Assembly (NCBI GenBank): GCA_947085765.1
Contig: CAMTXZ010000243.1
Location: forward strand, 1-9,821
From: JAKFXL01 sp947085765
GTDB taxonomy: Bacteria > Pseudomonadota > Gammaproteobacteria > Tenderiales > Tenderiaceae
Length of the DNA stretch: 9,821 bases
Direction of reading: 5' to 3'
Shown here piece by piece: positions 1 to 6,747 of this stretch. Each line of letters opens with the position of its first letter. The stretch's first letter is position 1. The notes under the pieces are model-generated. The model worked only from the letters and a program-made list of their open reading frames with translations. It was not told the DNA's origin and did not search any database. A program made the position numbers and the translations under genes.

Positions 1-1751
1 GCCATCGAGGCGCGATAGAGCGCCTGGATCAGTAGCGGATCGGTCAGGGAGTTCATCTTAAGGATGATGCGTGTCGACTTTTTGTCTGCCTTGGCATTCA
101 CAATCTCACGTTCAATCTTCTCCAGCATCGCCTTATGCAACGTAAAAGGTGAGTGGAGGATCTTGTTGAGTTTGGGAATCTTTCCCAGACTGGTGAGTTG
201 ATTGAAGACCAGATGCACATCGGCGCCAATCACCTTGTCGGCAGTGAAAAGTCCATAGTCGGTATAAATACGTGAAGTACGTGGATGATAATTGCCGGTA
301 CCCAGATGAGTGTAGTAGTTGATCTTCTTGCCATCGCGCCTAACCACCAGGATCATCTTGGCGTGGGTCTTGTAACCAACCACGCCATAGACCACGTGAA
401 CCCCCGCCTCTTGCAGATGGGTCGCCAGCAGGACGTTGGCCTCCTCATCAAAACGGGCCATCAGCTCAATGACCACGGTCACCTCTTTGCCTGACTGCGC
501 CGCCTTGACCAACGCCGCCACCACTGAGGAGTCGGCACCGGTACGGTAGAGCGTCTGCCGGATGGCCAGCACCTTGGGATCTTCGGCCGCCTGGCGTACA
601 AAGTCGATAACCGGCAGGAATGATTCATAAGGGTGGTGCAGCAAGATGTCCTGCTTGTCGATGGCTTCGAAGATATCCTTTTTGCTGACTACCTGTTTTG
701 GCATGCCAGGAGTAAATAGCGGGAATTTCAACTCCGGCCGACTAACCAAATCACAAACATCCTGGATTCGGTTGAGGTTGACCGGACCATTCACCTGATA
801 AACATCGTCACTATCAACACGAAACTGCCCCTTCAGATACTCCACCAGTTCAGCTGGGCAGTTGTGGGTCACTTCTAGCCGCACCACATCGCCAAAATGA
901 CGGGTCACCAGCTCGCCCTGTATCGCCAGCTTGAGATCGACAATCTCTTCATCATCGACAAACAGCTCGCTGTTGCGAGTGACGCGGAACTGATAAAAAC
1001 CATCAACATCCATGCCATAAAAGATATCGTCAGCGTGGGCGTGGATCACGGAAGAGAGAAATACAAAGTCGTTGGGACCGCTGCTGGTCTCATCCGCAGG
1101 CAGCTGGATCAGGCGTGGTAGTGAGCGTGGCGCCTGCAACACCGCCAGACGGCTGTTGCGACCAAAGGCATCTTTGCCCGTCAGGGAGATGATGAAGTTG
1201 AGCCCTTTGTTGATGATGCGCGGAAAGGGGTGGGCCGGATCGAGCCCCATGGGGCTGAGCATCGGCTGAACTTCAGACTTGAAATAGTTACGCAACCAGG
1301 CCGCCTGTGATTCGCTCCATTCAGTCCGGCGAATAAAACGTATCTTCTCAACCTCACACTGTGGCAGTAGCACCTCATTGAGGACACGATACTGATCCGC
1401 CACCAATTCATGTGCGCGCAGGCTAACGTCACGTAGTGTTTCGACAGAGGACATATTGTCCGGCCCGGTCTGTGTTGAACCGAGCGCGATCTTCTGTTTC
1501 AGTCCGGAGACCCGTACCTCAAAAAATTCGTCAAGATTAGAGCTGGAGATGGATAAATAACGCAACCGTTCCAGCAGGGGGACCGTACTGTCCTTTGCCT
1601 GTGCCAGTACCCGGCGGTTGAATTCGATCAGACTCAGTTCGCGATTGATGTAGTAATCAGATTGTTTAATATCTATTTCATTCACAGGAGGTATATCACT
1701 ATTTTCCGTTTTTTTATTGTAACGACGGTGCGTTACTGTTTTATTAATCAT
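1..1751 (-). CDS. ppk: Polyphosphate kinase 1 (partial, 3' end beyond left edge)
   Basis: Polyphosphate kinase reversibly transfers the terminal phosphate of ATP to a growing inorganic polyphosphate chain through a phosphohistidine. The frame is open from the ATG at 1751 to base 1, giving about 583 residues; the E. coli protein has 688, so roughly 100-130 residues are missing on the left. The N domain begins near residue 34 (YYINRELSLIEFNRRVL) and contains SNLDEFFEVR near residues 71-80. The catalytic core includes LYRTGADSS (Arg403, matching E. coli Arg375), ARFDEEAN (Arg433, matching Arg405) and YKTHAKM, whose His463 matches the phosphorylated His435; HLGTGNYHPRTSRIY follows. The second active-site histidine (E. 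coli His592) would lie outside the window. The start is supported by GGAG at 1759-1762, seven bases upstream. The first 30 or so residues are a polar extension compared with E. coli. radA lies 96 bp upstream on the same strand. The match is clear throughout, with no lesions seen. Confidence 0.97.
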   Translation of the reverse strand, partial: MINKTVTHRRYNKKTENSDIPPVNEIDIKQSDYYINRELSLIEFNRRVLAQAKDSTVPLLERLRYLSISSSNLDEFFEVRVSGLKQKIALGSTQTGPDNMSSVETLRDVSLRAHELVADQYRVLNEVLLPQCEVEKIRFIRRTEWSESQAAWLRNYFKSEVQPMLSPMGLDPAHPFPRIINKGLNFIISLTGKDAFGRNSRLAVLQAPRSLPRLIQLPADETSSGPNDFVFLSSVIHAHADDIFYGMDVDGFYQFRVTRNSELFVDDEEIVDLKLAIQGELVTRHFGDVVRLEVTHNCPAELVEYLKGQFRVDSDDVYQVNGPVNLNRIQDVCDLVSRPELKFPLFTPGMPKQVVSKKDIFEAIDKQDILLHHPYESFLPVIDFVRQAAEDPKVLAIRQTLYRTGADSSVVAALVKAAQSGKEVTVVIELMARFDEEANVLLATHLQEAGVHVVYGVVGYKTHAKMILVVRRDGKKINYYTHLGTGNYHPRTSRIYTDYGLFTADKVIGADVHLVFNQLTSLGKIPKLNKILHSPFTLHKAMLEKIEREIVNAKADKKSTRIILKMNSLTDPLLIQALYRASM

Positions 1752-1795
1752 GAATCTACTCCATAGGCTCTATCGGTCATGCCAGCAGAAAATCA

Positions 1796-1813
1796 ACCTC
1801 GTATAAGCGAGGT
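1796..1813 (-). terminator. Small hairpin between radA and ppk, possible weak terminator
   Basis: On the minus strand the sequence ACCTCG-CTTATA-CGAGGT forms a perfect 6-bp stem with a 6-base loop, 35 bases after the radA stop. It is followed by TGATTTTCTG, which has only a short T run. It could attenuate radA transcription before ppk or be a chance inverted repeat. The stem is short and the T tract poor, so radA and ppk may still be cotranscribed. Confidence 0.25.
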
Positions 1814-1847
1814 CAACTGCGAGGGTCACAGCGCTCACACCATTTTT

Positions 1848-3215
1848 TCAGAAGGCATCAATCGCCTCACTCAGCCGCTGCACGGCGATAATTTCAATAT
1901 CCTCGTTTATCTTTTTAGGCAGATTGGCTTGGGGAACGATGGCGCGTTTAAAGCCGTGTTTAGCCGCCTCTTTCAAGCGATCCATGCCTCCCTGCACCGG
2001 CCTGATCTCGCCGGCCAGCCCCACCTCACCAAAGATCACCGTATCCTTGGGCAAGACCCGGTTACGCAGACTGGAGAGCACCGCCAACAGCAGCGGCAGA
2101 TCGGCGGCGGTCTCGGAGACACGCACACCGCCCACCACATTGATAAAGACATCCTGATCATGTGTGGCGATACCACCATGTCGCTGCAACACCGCCAGCA
2201 ACATCGCCAAACGGTTTTGATCAAGCCCCACAGCGACACGACGTGGATTGCCTAGATGACTCTCCGCCACCAGCGCCTGCACCTCCACCAGCAACGGTCG
2301 ACTGCCCTCGCGAGTCACCATGATGGCGCTACCCGGTACCTCTTGATCGTGCCGTGACAGGAAGATGGCTGAGGGGTTGGTGACCTCGCGCAGCCCCTTC
2401 TCGGTCATCGCAAACACACCCAGCTCATTCACCGCACCAAAACGGTTTTTGATGGCGCGCACCACACGAAACTGGCTGCTGGGATCGCCCTCAAAATAGA
2501 GCACGGTATCAACCATGTGTTCGAGTACACGCGGTCCCGCCAATGTCCCCTCTTTGGTCACATGGCCGACCAGAAACAGCGCGGTACCACTCTGTTTGGC
2601 GTAACGCACCAGCTGCGCCGCGCTCTCCCGCACCTGGGCGACCGAACCTGGGGCCGACTGTAATTGTTCGGTGTAGATAGTCTGGATCGAATCAACCACC
2701 ATCACCTGCGGCTGTTCATGTTGGGCATGGGCCAGGATCGCCTCGACATTGGTCTCGGCCAGCAGACGCACCTCATCGGCCATCAGGCTAAGACGGTGGG
2801 CGTGCATGCTGACCTGCTCCAATGACTCCTCACCGGTGACGTAGAGTGTTTTAAGATGCTCACTGAGCTGGGCCACGGTCTGCAATAACAGTGTTGATTT
2901 ACCTACCCCTGGATCACCACCAATCAAGATCACCGAGCCGGGTACCAGCCCGCCGCCCAGCACACGATCAAGCTCGCGCTGCCCGGTGGGTGTGCGCGCC
3001 ACATCACCTGGTTGTACGGCCGAGAGTTTCTGCACTGCGGCCCGCGCCGCCGCGCCTGCATAACCGGCAAAACGGGGATTGCTCTTGACGGTCGACGTGA
3101 CAGCCGCCACTTCGATCATAGAATTCCAGGCGTTGCAGTCGGGGCACTGTCCGCCCCACTTGGGTTGCTGCGAGCCACATTCGGTACAGCTATAGAGGGT
3201 TTTTGCTTTGGCCAT
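1848..3215 (-). CDS. radA: DNA repair protein RadA
   Basis: RadA (Sms) is a RecA-related hexameric ATPase that drives branch migration during recombinational repair. The 455-residue product (E. coli 460) begins MAKAKTLYSCTECG. Its N-terminal zinc finger uses Cys10, Cys13, Cys24 and Cys27. The RecA-like core has Walker A GGDPGVGKST at 99-108 (Lys106), Walker B VMVVDSIQT (Asp175), and the RadA-specific KNRFG motif at 256-260. From about residue 270 to the end lies the Lon-protease-like domain (for example GEVGLAGEIRPVQGG), which in RadA is a structural, non-proteolytic scaffold. The start was chosen at the ATG because family members begin MAKxK; a TTG six codons upstream is possible but has no better ribosome site, and neither has a strong Shine-Dalgarno. 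ppk follows in the same direction. No lesion was seen. Confidence 0.97.
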   Translation of the reverse strand: MAKAKTLYSCTECGSQQPKWGGQCPDCNAWNSMIEVAAVTSTVKSNPRFAGYAGAAARAAVQKLSAVQPGDVARTPTGQRELDRVLGGGLVPGSVILIGGDPGVGKSTLLLQTVAQLSEHLKTLYVTGEESLEQVSMHAHRLSLMADEVRLLAETNVEAILAHAQHEQPQVMVVDSIQTIYTEQLQSAPGSVAQVRESAAQLVRYAKQSGTALFLVGHVTKEGTLAGPRVLEHMVDTVLYFEGDPSSQFRVVRAIKNRFGAVNELGVFAMTEKGLREVTNPSAIFLSRHDQEVPGSAIMVTREGSRPLLVEVQALVAESHLGNPRRVAVGLDQNRLAMLLAVLQRHGGIATHDQDVFINVVGGVRVSETAADLPLLLAVLSSLRNRVLPKDTVIFGEVGLAGEIRPVQGGMDRLKEAAKHGFKRAIVPQANLPKKINEDIEIIAVQRLSEAIDAF

Positions 3216-3249
3216 TGAGAGTAATATTTTCAAATAAAGCGGTAAGGGA

Positions 3250-3266
3250 GTCGCTAAAATCGCGAC
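3250..3266. promoter_or_regulatory. Inverted repeat in divergent spacer
   Basis: GTCGC-TAAAATC-GCGAC is a perfect 5-bp inverted repeat with a 7-base loop, in the 74-bp spacer between divergent radA and the DUF3047 gene. It sits 34 bp from the radA start and 23 bp from the DUF3047 start. It could be an operator or chance symmetry. I could not assign convincing -35/-10 elements around it. Confidence 0.2.
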
Positions 3267-3267
3267 A

Positions 3268-3283
3268 GTAACTGATCAGTCAC
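3268..3283. promoter_or_regulatory. Near-perfect palindrome, candidate operator for divergent promoters
   Basis: GTAACTGATCAGTCAC is a 16-bp palindrome with a single mismatched pair; its core ACTGATCAGT (3271-3280) is perfect. It lies 6 bp before the DUF3047 start codon and 52 bp before the radA start, a place where a dimeric repressor could act on DUF3047 expression. No cognate regulator is encoded in the window, so the role is inference. Confidence 0.3.
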
Positions 3284-3289
3284 TTTATC

Positions 3290-3949
3290 ATGGTAACCAC
3301 AATGCGTCGAAAACCAACACTCATATACACACTGCTGTTTTTAGTAGCACTTACCCCCTGTCATGCCGATGAGATAGTGGTTGGCCAGTTCAGCCAAGGC
3401 GATCTAAACGGCTGGCAGGAAAAATCTTTTGCTGGTCATACGCAGTACCAGATCATATCGTCTGCGCACGGCAAGGTATTGCAGGCTAATAGCCATGGCG
3501 CAGCGTCGGGCTTATTCAAAGAGATCACTATCGACCTCACCAAAACACCCTGGCTTAACTGGTCATGGCGCATCGATAATACATTAAACGGCAATAATGA
3601 ACGCACTAAACAGGGTGACGACTACCCGGCGCGAGTATACGTGATTGTCTCCGGCGGTCTCTTTTTCTGGAAGACACTGGCGCTCAACTATGTCTGGTCC
3701 AACCAGCAAGCCGTTAATTCAGAGTGGGACAACCCCTTTACCCGCAGTGCCAAAATGGTCGCGGTGCGTTCAGGTACGGCAGAGACAGGCAGCTGGGTGA
3801 ACCAAAAACGCAATGTCAGGGAGGACCTGAAAAGAGTGTTCGGAAAAGATATCAAAGAGATTCATGCCGTTGCCGTGATGACAGACAGCGACAATACCGA
3901 CGCCACAACCACCGCCATGTATGGCGATCTGTTTTTCAGCAGCAAGTAA
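3290..3949 (+). CDS. DUF3047 family secreted protein
   Basis: This 219-residue protein matches my knowledge of the DUF3047 family, whose function is unknown. A signal peptide is visible: positive residues (MRRK) then a hydrophobic stretch (about 11-22) and a likely signal peptidase I site after CHA (residue 26), so the mature protein of about 193 residues should be periplasmic. The cysteine at 24 follows Pro, which is a poor lipobox. Family-like segments include WLNWSWRID, GDDYPARVYVIVSGG, LALNYVWSN and HAVAVMTDSDNT, spaced as in a beta-rich fold. The ATG at 3290 has no clear ribosome site; Met5 (3302) is an alternative start leaving the signal peptide intact. It is the only plus-strand gene here, divergent from radA with a palindrome in the spacer, and convergent with the membrane protein at 3993-4433. 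Confidence 0.85.
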   Translation: MVTTMRRKPTLIYTLLFLVALTPCHADEIVVGQFSQGDLNGWQEKSFAGHTQYQIISSAHGKVLQANSHGAASGLFKEITIDLTKTPWLNWSWRIDNTLNGNNERTKQGDDYPARVYVIVSGGLFFWKTLALNYVWSNQQAVNSEWDNPFTRSAKMVAVRSGTAETGSWVNQKRNVREDLKRVFGKDIKEIHAVAVMTDSDNTDATTTAMYGDLFFSSK

Positions 3950-3992
3950 ACAGTTTAACCGTTCATCATGTGGCCGTATGGCAGTCGCACAC

Positions 3993-4433
3993 TCATACGT
4001 CCGTGGCTTTGCGCTGCATCATGGCAACGATAATGGGCGGAATAAACAGCCATTGGAGAATTGGTACAACTCCGGTGCCGAGAATTGGCAGGGTTGGCAT
4101 GGTTGTGGCGTATTGCCAGCGTTGCAGAAGGTGCACCGCAATCTCCTCAATGGCCACGGTAATGACAACACCAATGAGTATGAAACCGATCACCTGACGG
4201 GTATTTGGTTGGACAATCCAGCGGCGTGATTTCGTAATCAATGCAACAGTCCAAAACGCAATGAGTAAAATAACGACATCGCCAAGCGCGGCCTGCGTGC
4301 AGTGAAGCGTCGCCTGAAAATGTGTCAGGCTATCCATGCTTTTAAACAATGGGGCCTGCCAGATTTCCCAGACAAAGTTGAGCAAAAAGCCAAAGATTGA
4401 AATATTAATCTCAGGCGCACTGAGTCTGTTCAT
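3993..4433 (-). CDS. Small four-helix membrane protein of unknown function
   Basis: A 146-residue protein beginning MNRLSAPEINISIFGF. Predicted membrane helices lie at about 11-30, 49-66, 81-103 and 115-138. Distinctive residues are LNFVWEIWQAPLF in helix 1, CTQAALGD before helix 2, an Ile-Glu-Glu pair inside helix 3, RWQYA and MPTLPILGTGVVPILQW before and in helix 4. The charged Glu pair and the Trp/Pro-rich loops hint at a functional site but I cannot name a family. The start was placed at 4433 because the upstream in-frame ATG (4478) would add 15 residues that are the antisense-frame reading of a repeated sequence. An AGAG stretch lies about 8-11 bases upstream. It begins 17 bp after the stop codon of a fusion-protein tail remnant (4450-4521), and converges on the DUF3047 gene with a 43-bp gap. 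Confidence 0.75.
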   Translation of the reverse strand: MNRLSAPEINISIFGFLLNFVWEIWQAPLFKSMDSLTHFQATLHCTQAALGDVVILLIAFWTVALITKSRRWIVQPNTRQVIGFILIGVVITVAIEEIAVHLLQRWQYATTMPTLPILGTGVVPILQWLFIPPIIVAMMQRKATDV

Positions 4434-4447
4434 GATGAATCTCTGAG

Positions 4448-4483
4448 TGCTAAACAATATATCGATCCCAACCCGCATAAGAG
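4448..4483 (-). repeat. Direct repeat copy A (SYAGWDRYIV tail)
   Basis: This copy differs from copy C (7485-7520) at only two of 36 positions and lies in the same orientation. On the minus strand it reads DSYAGWDRYIV then TAG and GCA. It is the left of three copies and lies just upstream of the small membrane protein gene. Confidence 0.85.
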
Positions 4484-4521
4484 TCCTTAGTCGATCTACG
4501 CGTGCCTTTATATAACACGAT
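4450..4521 (-). pseudogene. C-terminal remnant of an SPW/VKOR fusion-protein paralogue (copy A)
   Basis: An open stretch of 23 codons plus stop, starting right after an in-frame TAA, reads IVLYKGTRRSTKDSYAG then WDRYIV. The intact gene at 7487-9821 ends IVLAIPRGTIRNSYAG then WDRYIV, so the similarity covers about 22 residues with one added codon. The shared nucleotides are densest in the last 12 codons; upstream the two have diverged except for ATCGTGTT. There is no start codon or ribosome site of its own, and it begins 28 bp after the stop of the chemotaxis pseudogene. I read it as the 3' end of a lost paralogous gene; it could also be a duplicated gene end created by an insertion event. Confidence 0.6.
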
Positions 4522-4549
4522 TTATTTTAAAGTGATAGGGTGCGGTACC

Positions 4550-6159
4550 CTACACCTTGAACTGGCTAACAACGTTCTGAAGATGTATTGCGAGGCGTGC
4601 AAGTTCCGCGCTTGCGTCTTCCGTTTGTCCCGCGCCATCAGAGGTCTGCGTATTGATTTGGCTGATGGTTATAATATTACGGCTGATCTCTTCCGCCACC
4701 ATACTTTGCTGCTCTATAGCAACGGCAATTTGTGTGCTCATGTCGGTGATATTGGCAACTGAGTTGGCGATGGAGCTTAAGGAAGTTCCAGCCTTGGTTG
4801 CCTCTTGTACACTGGTGCGCGCCTGAGTTCCACCCCGTTCCATTACCTGTACAGCCTCTTTCGCGCCCGCCTGTAACTGCTCGATCATCTTCTGAATTTC
4901 TTGGGTCGATTGATTGGTGCGGCTCGCTAACATGCGGACTTCATCTGCTACTACAGCAAAGCCTCGGCCTTGCTCTCCGGCGCGTGCCGCTTCGATCGCT
5001 GCATTTAAAGCTAACAGATTCGTCTGTTCGGCTATGCCGCGAATCACGTTCAATACCATACCGATATTCTGGCTGTCATCAGATAGTTTCGAGATTACCT
5101 GAGAGGCCCTATCCACATCCTTGGCCAACACCTCAATCACATCTATGGCTTGTTTTACTACCAAATCCCCCGATTTTGTTTGCGCGTCGGCCTCACGCGC
5201 AGCATCCGCGGCCTGAGCAGTATTCCTAGCCACTTCTTTTATTGTGGCGACCATTTCGCATACCGCTGTGGCAACCTGATCGGTACCCGACTGTTGCGCA
5301 CGAATGCCATTGCCTGTTTGTACACTAATGGCTGAAAGCATCTTCAGATGCTGATGCGAGTTGGTCAGCAGAACCCGTTGTTTCACTAATCATAACCTGT
5401 AGTTTTTTGATAAACACATTGAACCAATGCGAAAGCTCTCCGAGTTCGTCTTTTCCGGATTCATCAAGTCGCCGTGTTAAATCCCCTTCACCTTCTGCAA
5501 TATCCCGTGTCATGCCAATGATGCGCTGTAGAGGAGTATCAATAGTCTTTCTGATCACCCATATAAGACCACCAATTAAAAATGAAATACAGAGTACGGT
5601 CAGAACCGCCATTTCTTTTTCAGTGAAATTTAATTGTTCTTTGACCAGTGAGATTTCATTATCTGCGCCCATTGCTACTGCCTTGACGGTATCATCAAGT
5701 AGATCGGTAGGAGCCCGGTCAATACCTTTTACATGCTTATCGGTAGCTTGATGTGGGTTGTCACTGGTCGCCTTATAAACAACCAGACCTTCCCGGTATT
5801 TTGTACCGAGCTCACTATGCGCATTCAGAAATTCCTTTGCTTTGTTGGTAGCCTCTCAAGGGTAGCAGTTGCTTGATACTCGCCTGTGTGTCTCGCTCCT
5901 CATCGTTAAAATTATTTAGATATTTATCGAAGGACGATGGTTCCTGCCCACGTAGCAATATATTTTTCCACTCTTGTACTTGCTTATTGAAATGTACCTG
6001 TGCTTCAAAAGCGTACGTGATTGCTTTAACTGATCGGTCATGCACTATACTACTGTCATCTATGTATCGATAATATTGAATTGACCCTAGGGCCATTAGC
6101 GCTATAAAGACGGCGATCGTAGCGCTAAAAATTATAAATAATTTTTTACTGATAGTCAT
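4550..6159 (-). pseudogene. Methyl-accepting chemotaxis protein, two frameshifts
   Basis: Joined across two frameshifts this is a full-length chemoreceptor of about 536 residues. It starts MTISKKLFIIF at 6159: first transmembrane helix (about residues 7-25), a periplasmic helical ligand-binding region of roughly 160 residues resembling four-helix-bundle sensors, a second helix (MAVLTVLCISFLIGGLIWVI, near 5614), a HAMP domain (DTPLQRI to IKKLQ), then the cytoplasmic signalling domain with the hairpin tip EQTNLLALNAAIEAARAGEQ near 5000. It ends VVSQFKV without a receptor-type pentapeptide for CheR tethering. Frameshift 1 is near 5853-5862: before it the protein reads IKQLLPL, after it EATNKAKEFLNAH. 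Frameshift 2 is near 5338-5346: before it SADQLASASED, after it MLSAISVQTG. Both are equivalent to loss of two bases (or gain of one). Ligand unknown. Sequencing error is an alternative to real decay. Confidence 0.85.
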
Positions 6160-6205
6160 AGTGTTGCCCAGATGTAGATAATCATATGCCACACAGTTCT
6201 TGTTG

Positions 6206-6444
6206 TTACAAACTTTTTGACTTGGCTTTTTCGAACCCACTGGCGAGAAACAGGGCGCCGGCGACATACGTGGTGGCGATCCAGGGAATCGCGAGTTGCA
6301 GATACCAGGTACGCAGCAGATGACTCGGTAACCACACCGCAAGATCGAAGCCATAGAAACTGCCCGGGGCAATGCGGTAGTGGTGACCAGACCCTTGACC
6401 AGGGTTTGTGCGCCGAACAGCAGCGCAACCACGGCGAGTCGCGC
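6206..6444 (-). pseudogene. Fragment of quinol-dependent nitric oxide reductase (NorZ/qNorB-like), frameshifted
   Basis: Quinol nitric oxide reductase reduces NO to N2O in the inner membrane. Two adjacent frames together give a short piece of its N-terminal half. The first (6444 down to about 6380) reads ARLAVVALLFGAQTLVKGLV; the second (about 6385 to 6206) reads HHYRIAPGSFYGFDLAVWLP, then SHLLRTWYLQLAIPWIATTY and VAGALFLASGFEKA, ending in a stop. The run helix, HYR, F(Y/F)G(F/I)DLA, LP, RTW-x-x-QLA, W(I/V)A, FLA is what I know from the qNOR family around the start of its catalytic region. The protein is normally about 750 residues, so nearly all is missing, including the heme and metal ligands. 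A frameshift or small deletion separates the two parts near 6380-6385. It lies 46 bp upstream of the chemoreceptor pseudogene. Family assignment is from memory and could be another heme-copper-oxidase relative. Confidence 0.6.
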
Positions 6445-6492
6445 CTGGCATGGACTCACACTATGTGGACGCGCTGCGGCGCGCAGAGAAAC

Positions 6493-6528
6493 TGTTAAAC
6501 AACATATCGGGCTCAACCCGCATAGGAA
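6493..6528 (-). repeat. Direct repeat copy B (SYAGWDRYIV tail, degraded)
   Basis: Same orientation as copies A and C, with more differences. It reads NSYAG then a TGA in place of the Trp codon TGG, then ARYVV and TAA. The core TATGCGGGTTG and the end TTGTTTA are kept. It sits in the middle of the remnant island, 48 bp upstream of the nitric oxide reductase fragment. Confidence 0.75.
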
Positions 6529-6656
6529 TTGCTGTGCTTATGAGATGTGCCGACCAGCCCTATAGGGGTGTCGTCGCTACCACCTTCTATCACATTGCCG
6601 GTCCAGACAGTACGCCAGAGTGGACGCGGACGTTCCGGTGGTGTGTTTGGTGTTGA
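6495..6656 (-). pseudogene. Internally deleted remnant of an SPW/VKOR fusion-protein paralogue (copy B)
   Basis: One frame from 6656, just after an in-frame TGA, reads 47 codons, then TGA, then five more codons and TAA. Residues 11-38 of it (nucleotides 6626-6543; RPLWRTVWTGNVIEGGSDDT onward) align without gaps to residues 622-649 of the intact fusion protein (nucleotides 7948-7865; KPFWRTFWEGDAMDGGSEDT onward), with 14 of 28 identical by my count. It then jumps in frame to the tail NSYAG, skipping about 110 residues that in the intact protein form the last four membrane helices. The Trp of SYAGWDRYIV has become a stop and the rest is ARYVV. No start codon or ribosome site is evident. It is a dead paralogue, or possibly the end of a shorter family variant that later decayed. 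Confidence 0.6.
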
Positions 6657-6720
6657 TCACCACGTGCCTGCACTCTTGTCAGACCGTGGGTTTGCCGTCA
6701 CCGCAGGTGTCTTATTTATT

Positions 6721-6747
6721 ACACCTTTACTACACCTTTACTACACC
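6721..6747 (+). repeat. 11-bp tandem repeat over the aldolase stop codon
   Basis: The unit ACACCTTTACT occurs twice in tandem (6721-6731, 6732-6742), followed by a partial third ACACC. The run covers the last codons and stop of the aldolase gene (6730). On the minus strand it gives successive TAG and TAA codons, so small changes in copy number would alter only the last residues. The 73 bases between 6657 and 6729 hold nothing else I recognise. Confidence 0.7.

Noticed and set aside
1779..2255. 158-codon open frame on the plus strand
   Set aside because: It lies antisense to radA, whose motifs are complete; the product has no known features.
3356..3368. Lipoprotein signal in the DUF3047 protein (Cys24)
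   Set aside because: The preceding residues LTP do not fit the lipobox, since Pro before Cys is disfavoured; cleavage after CHA is more likely.
5338..5862. Programmed frameshifting to join the chemoreceptor frames
   Set aside because: Neither site has a slippery heptamer with a downstream structure, two events would be needed in one gene, and chemoreceptors are not known to use this.
5815..6516. Reading the 233-codon open frame from 6516 as one protein with a long N-terminus
   Set aside because: The upstream part overlaps copy B and the nitric oxide reductase fragment in part; a natural chemoreceptor start with membrane helix lies at 6159.
6493..6528. GTTGAGC in copy B fits the integron core consensus GTTRRRY, raising the idea of an attC cassette array
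   Set aside because: Copies A and C do not fit (GTTGGGA), there is no paired RYYYAAC in the right place, and the repeats are better explained as coding ends of one gene family. No integron integrase is present.
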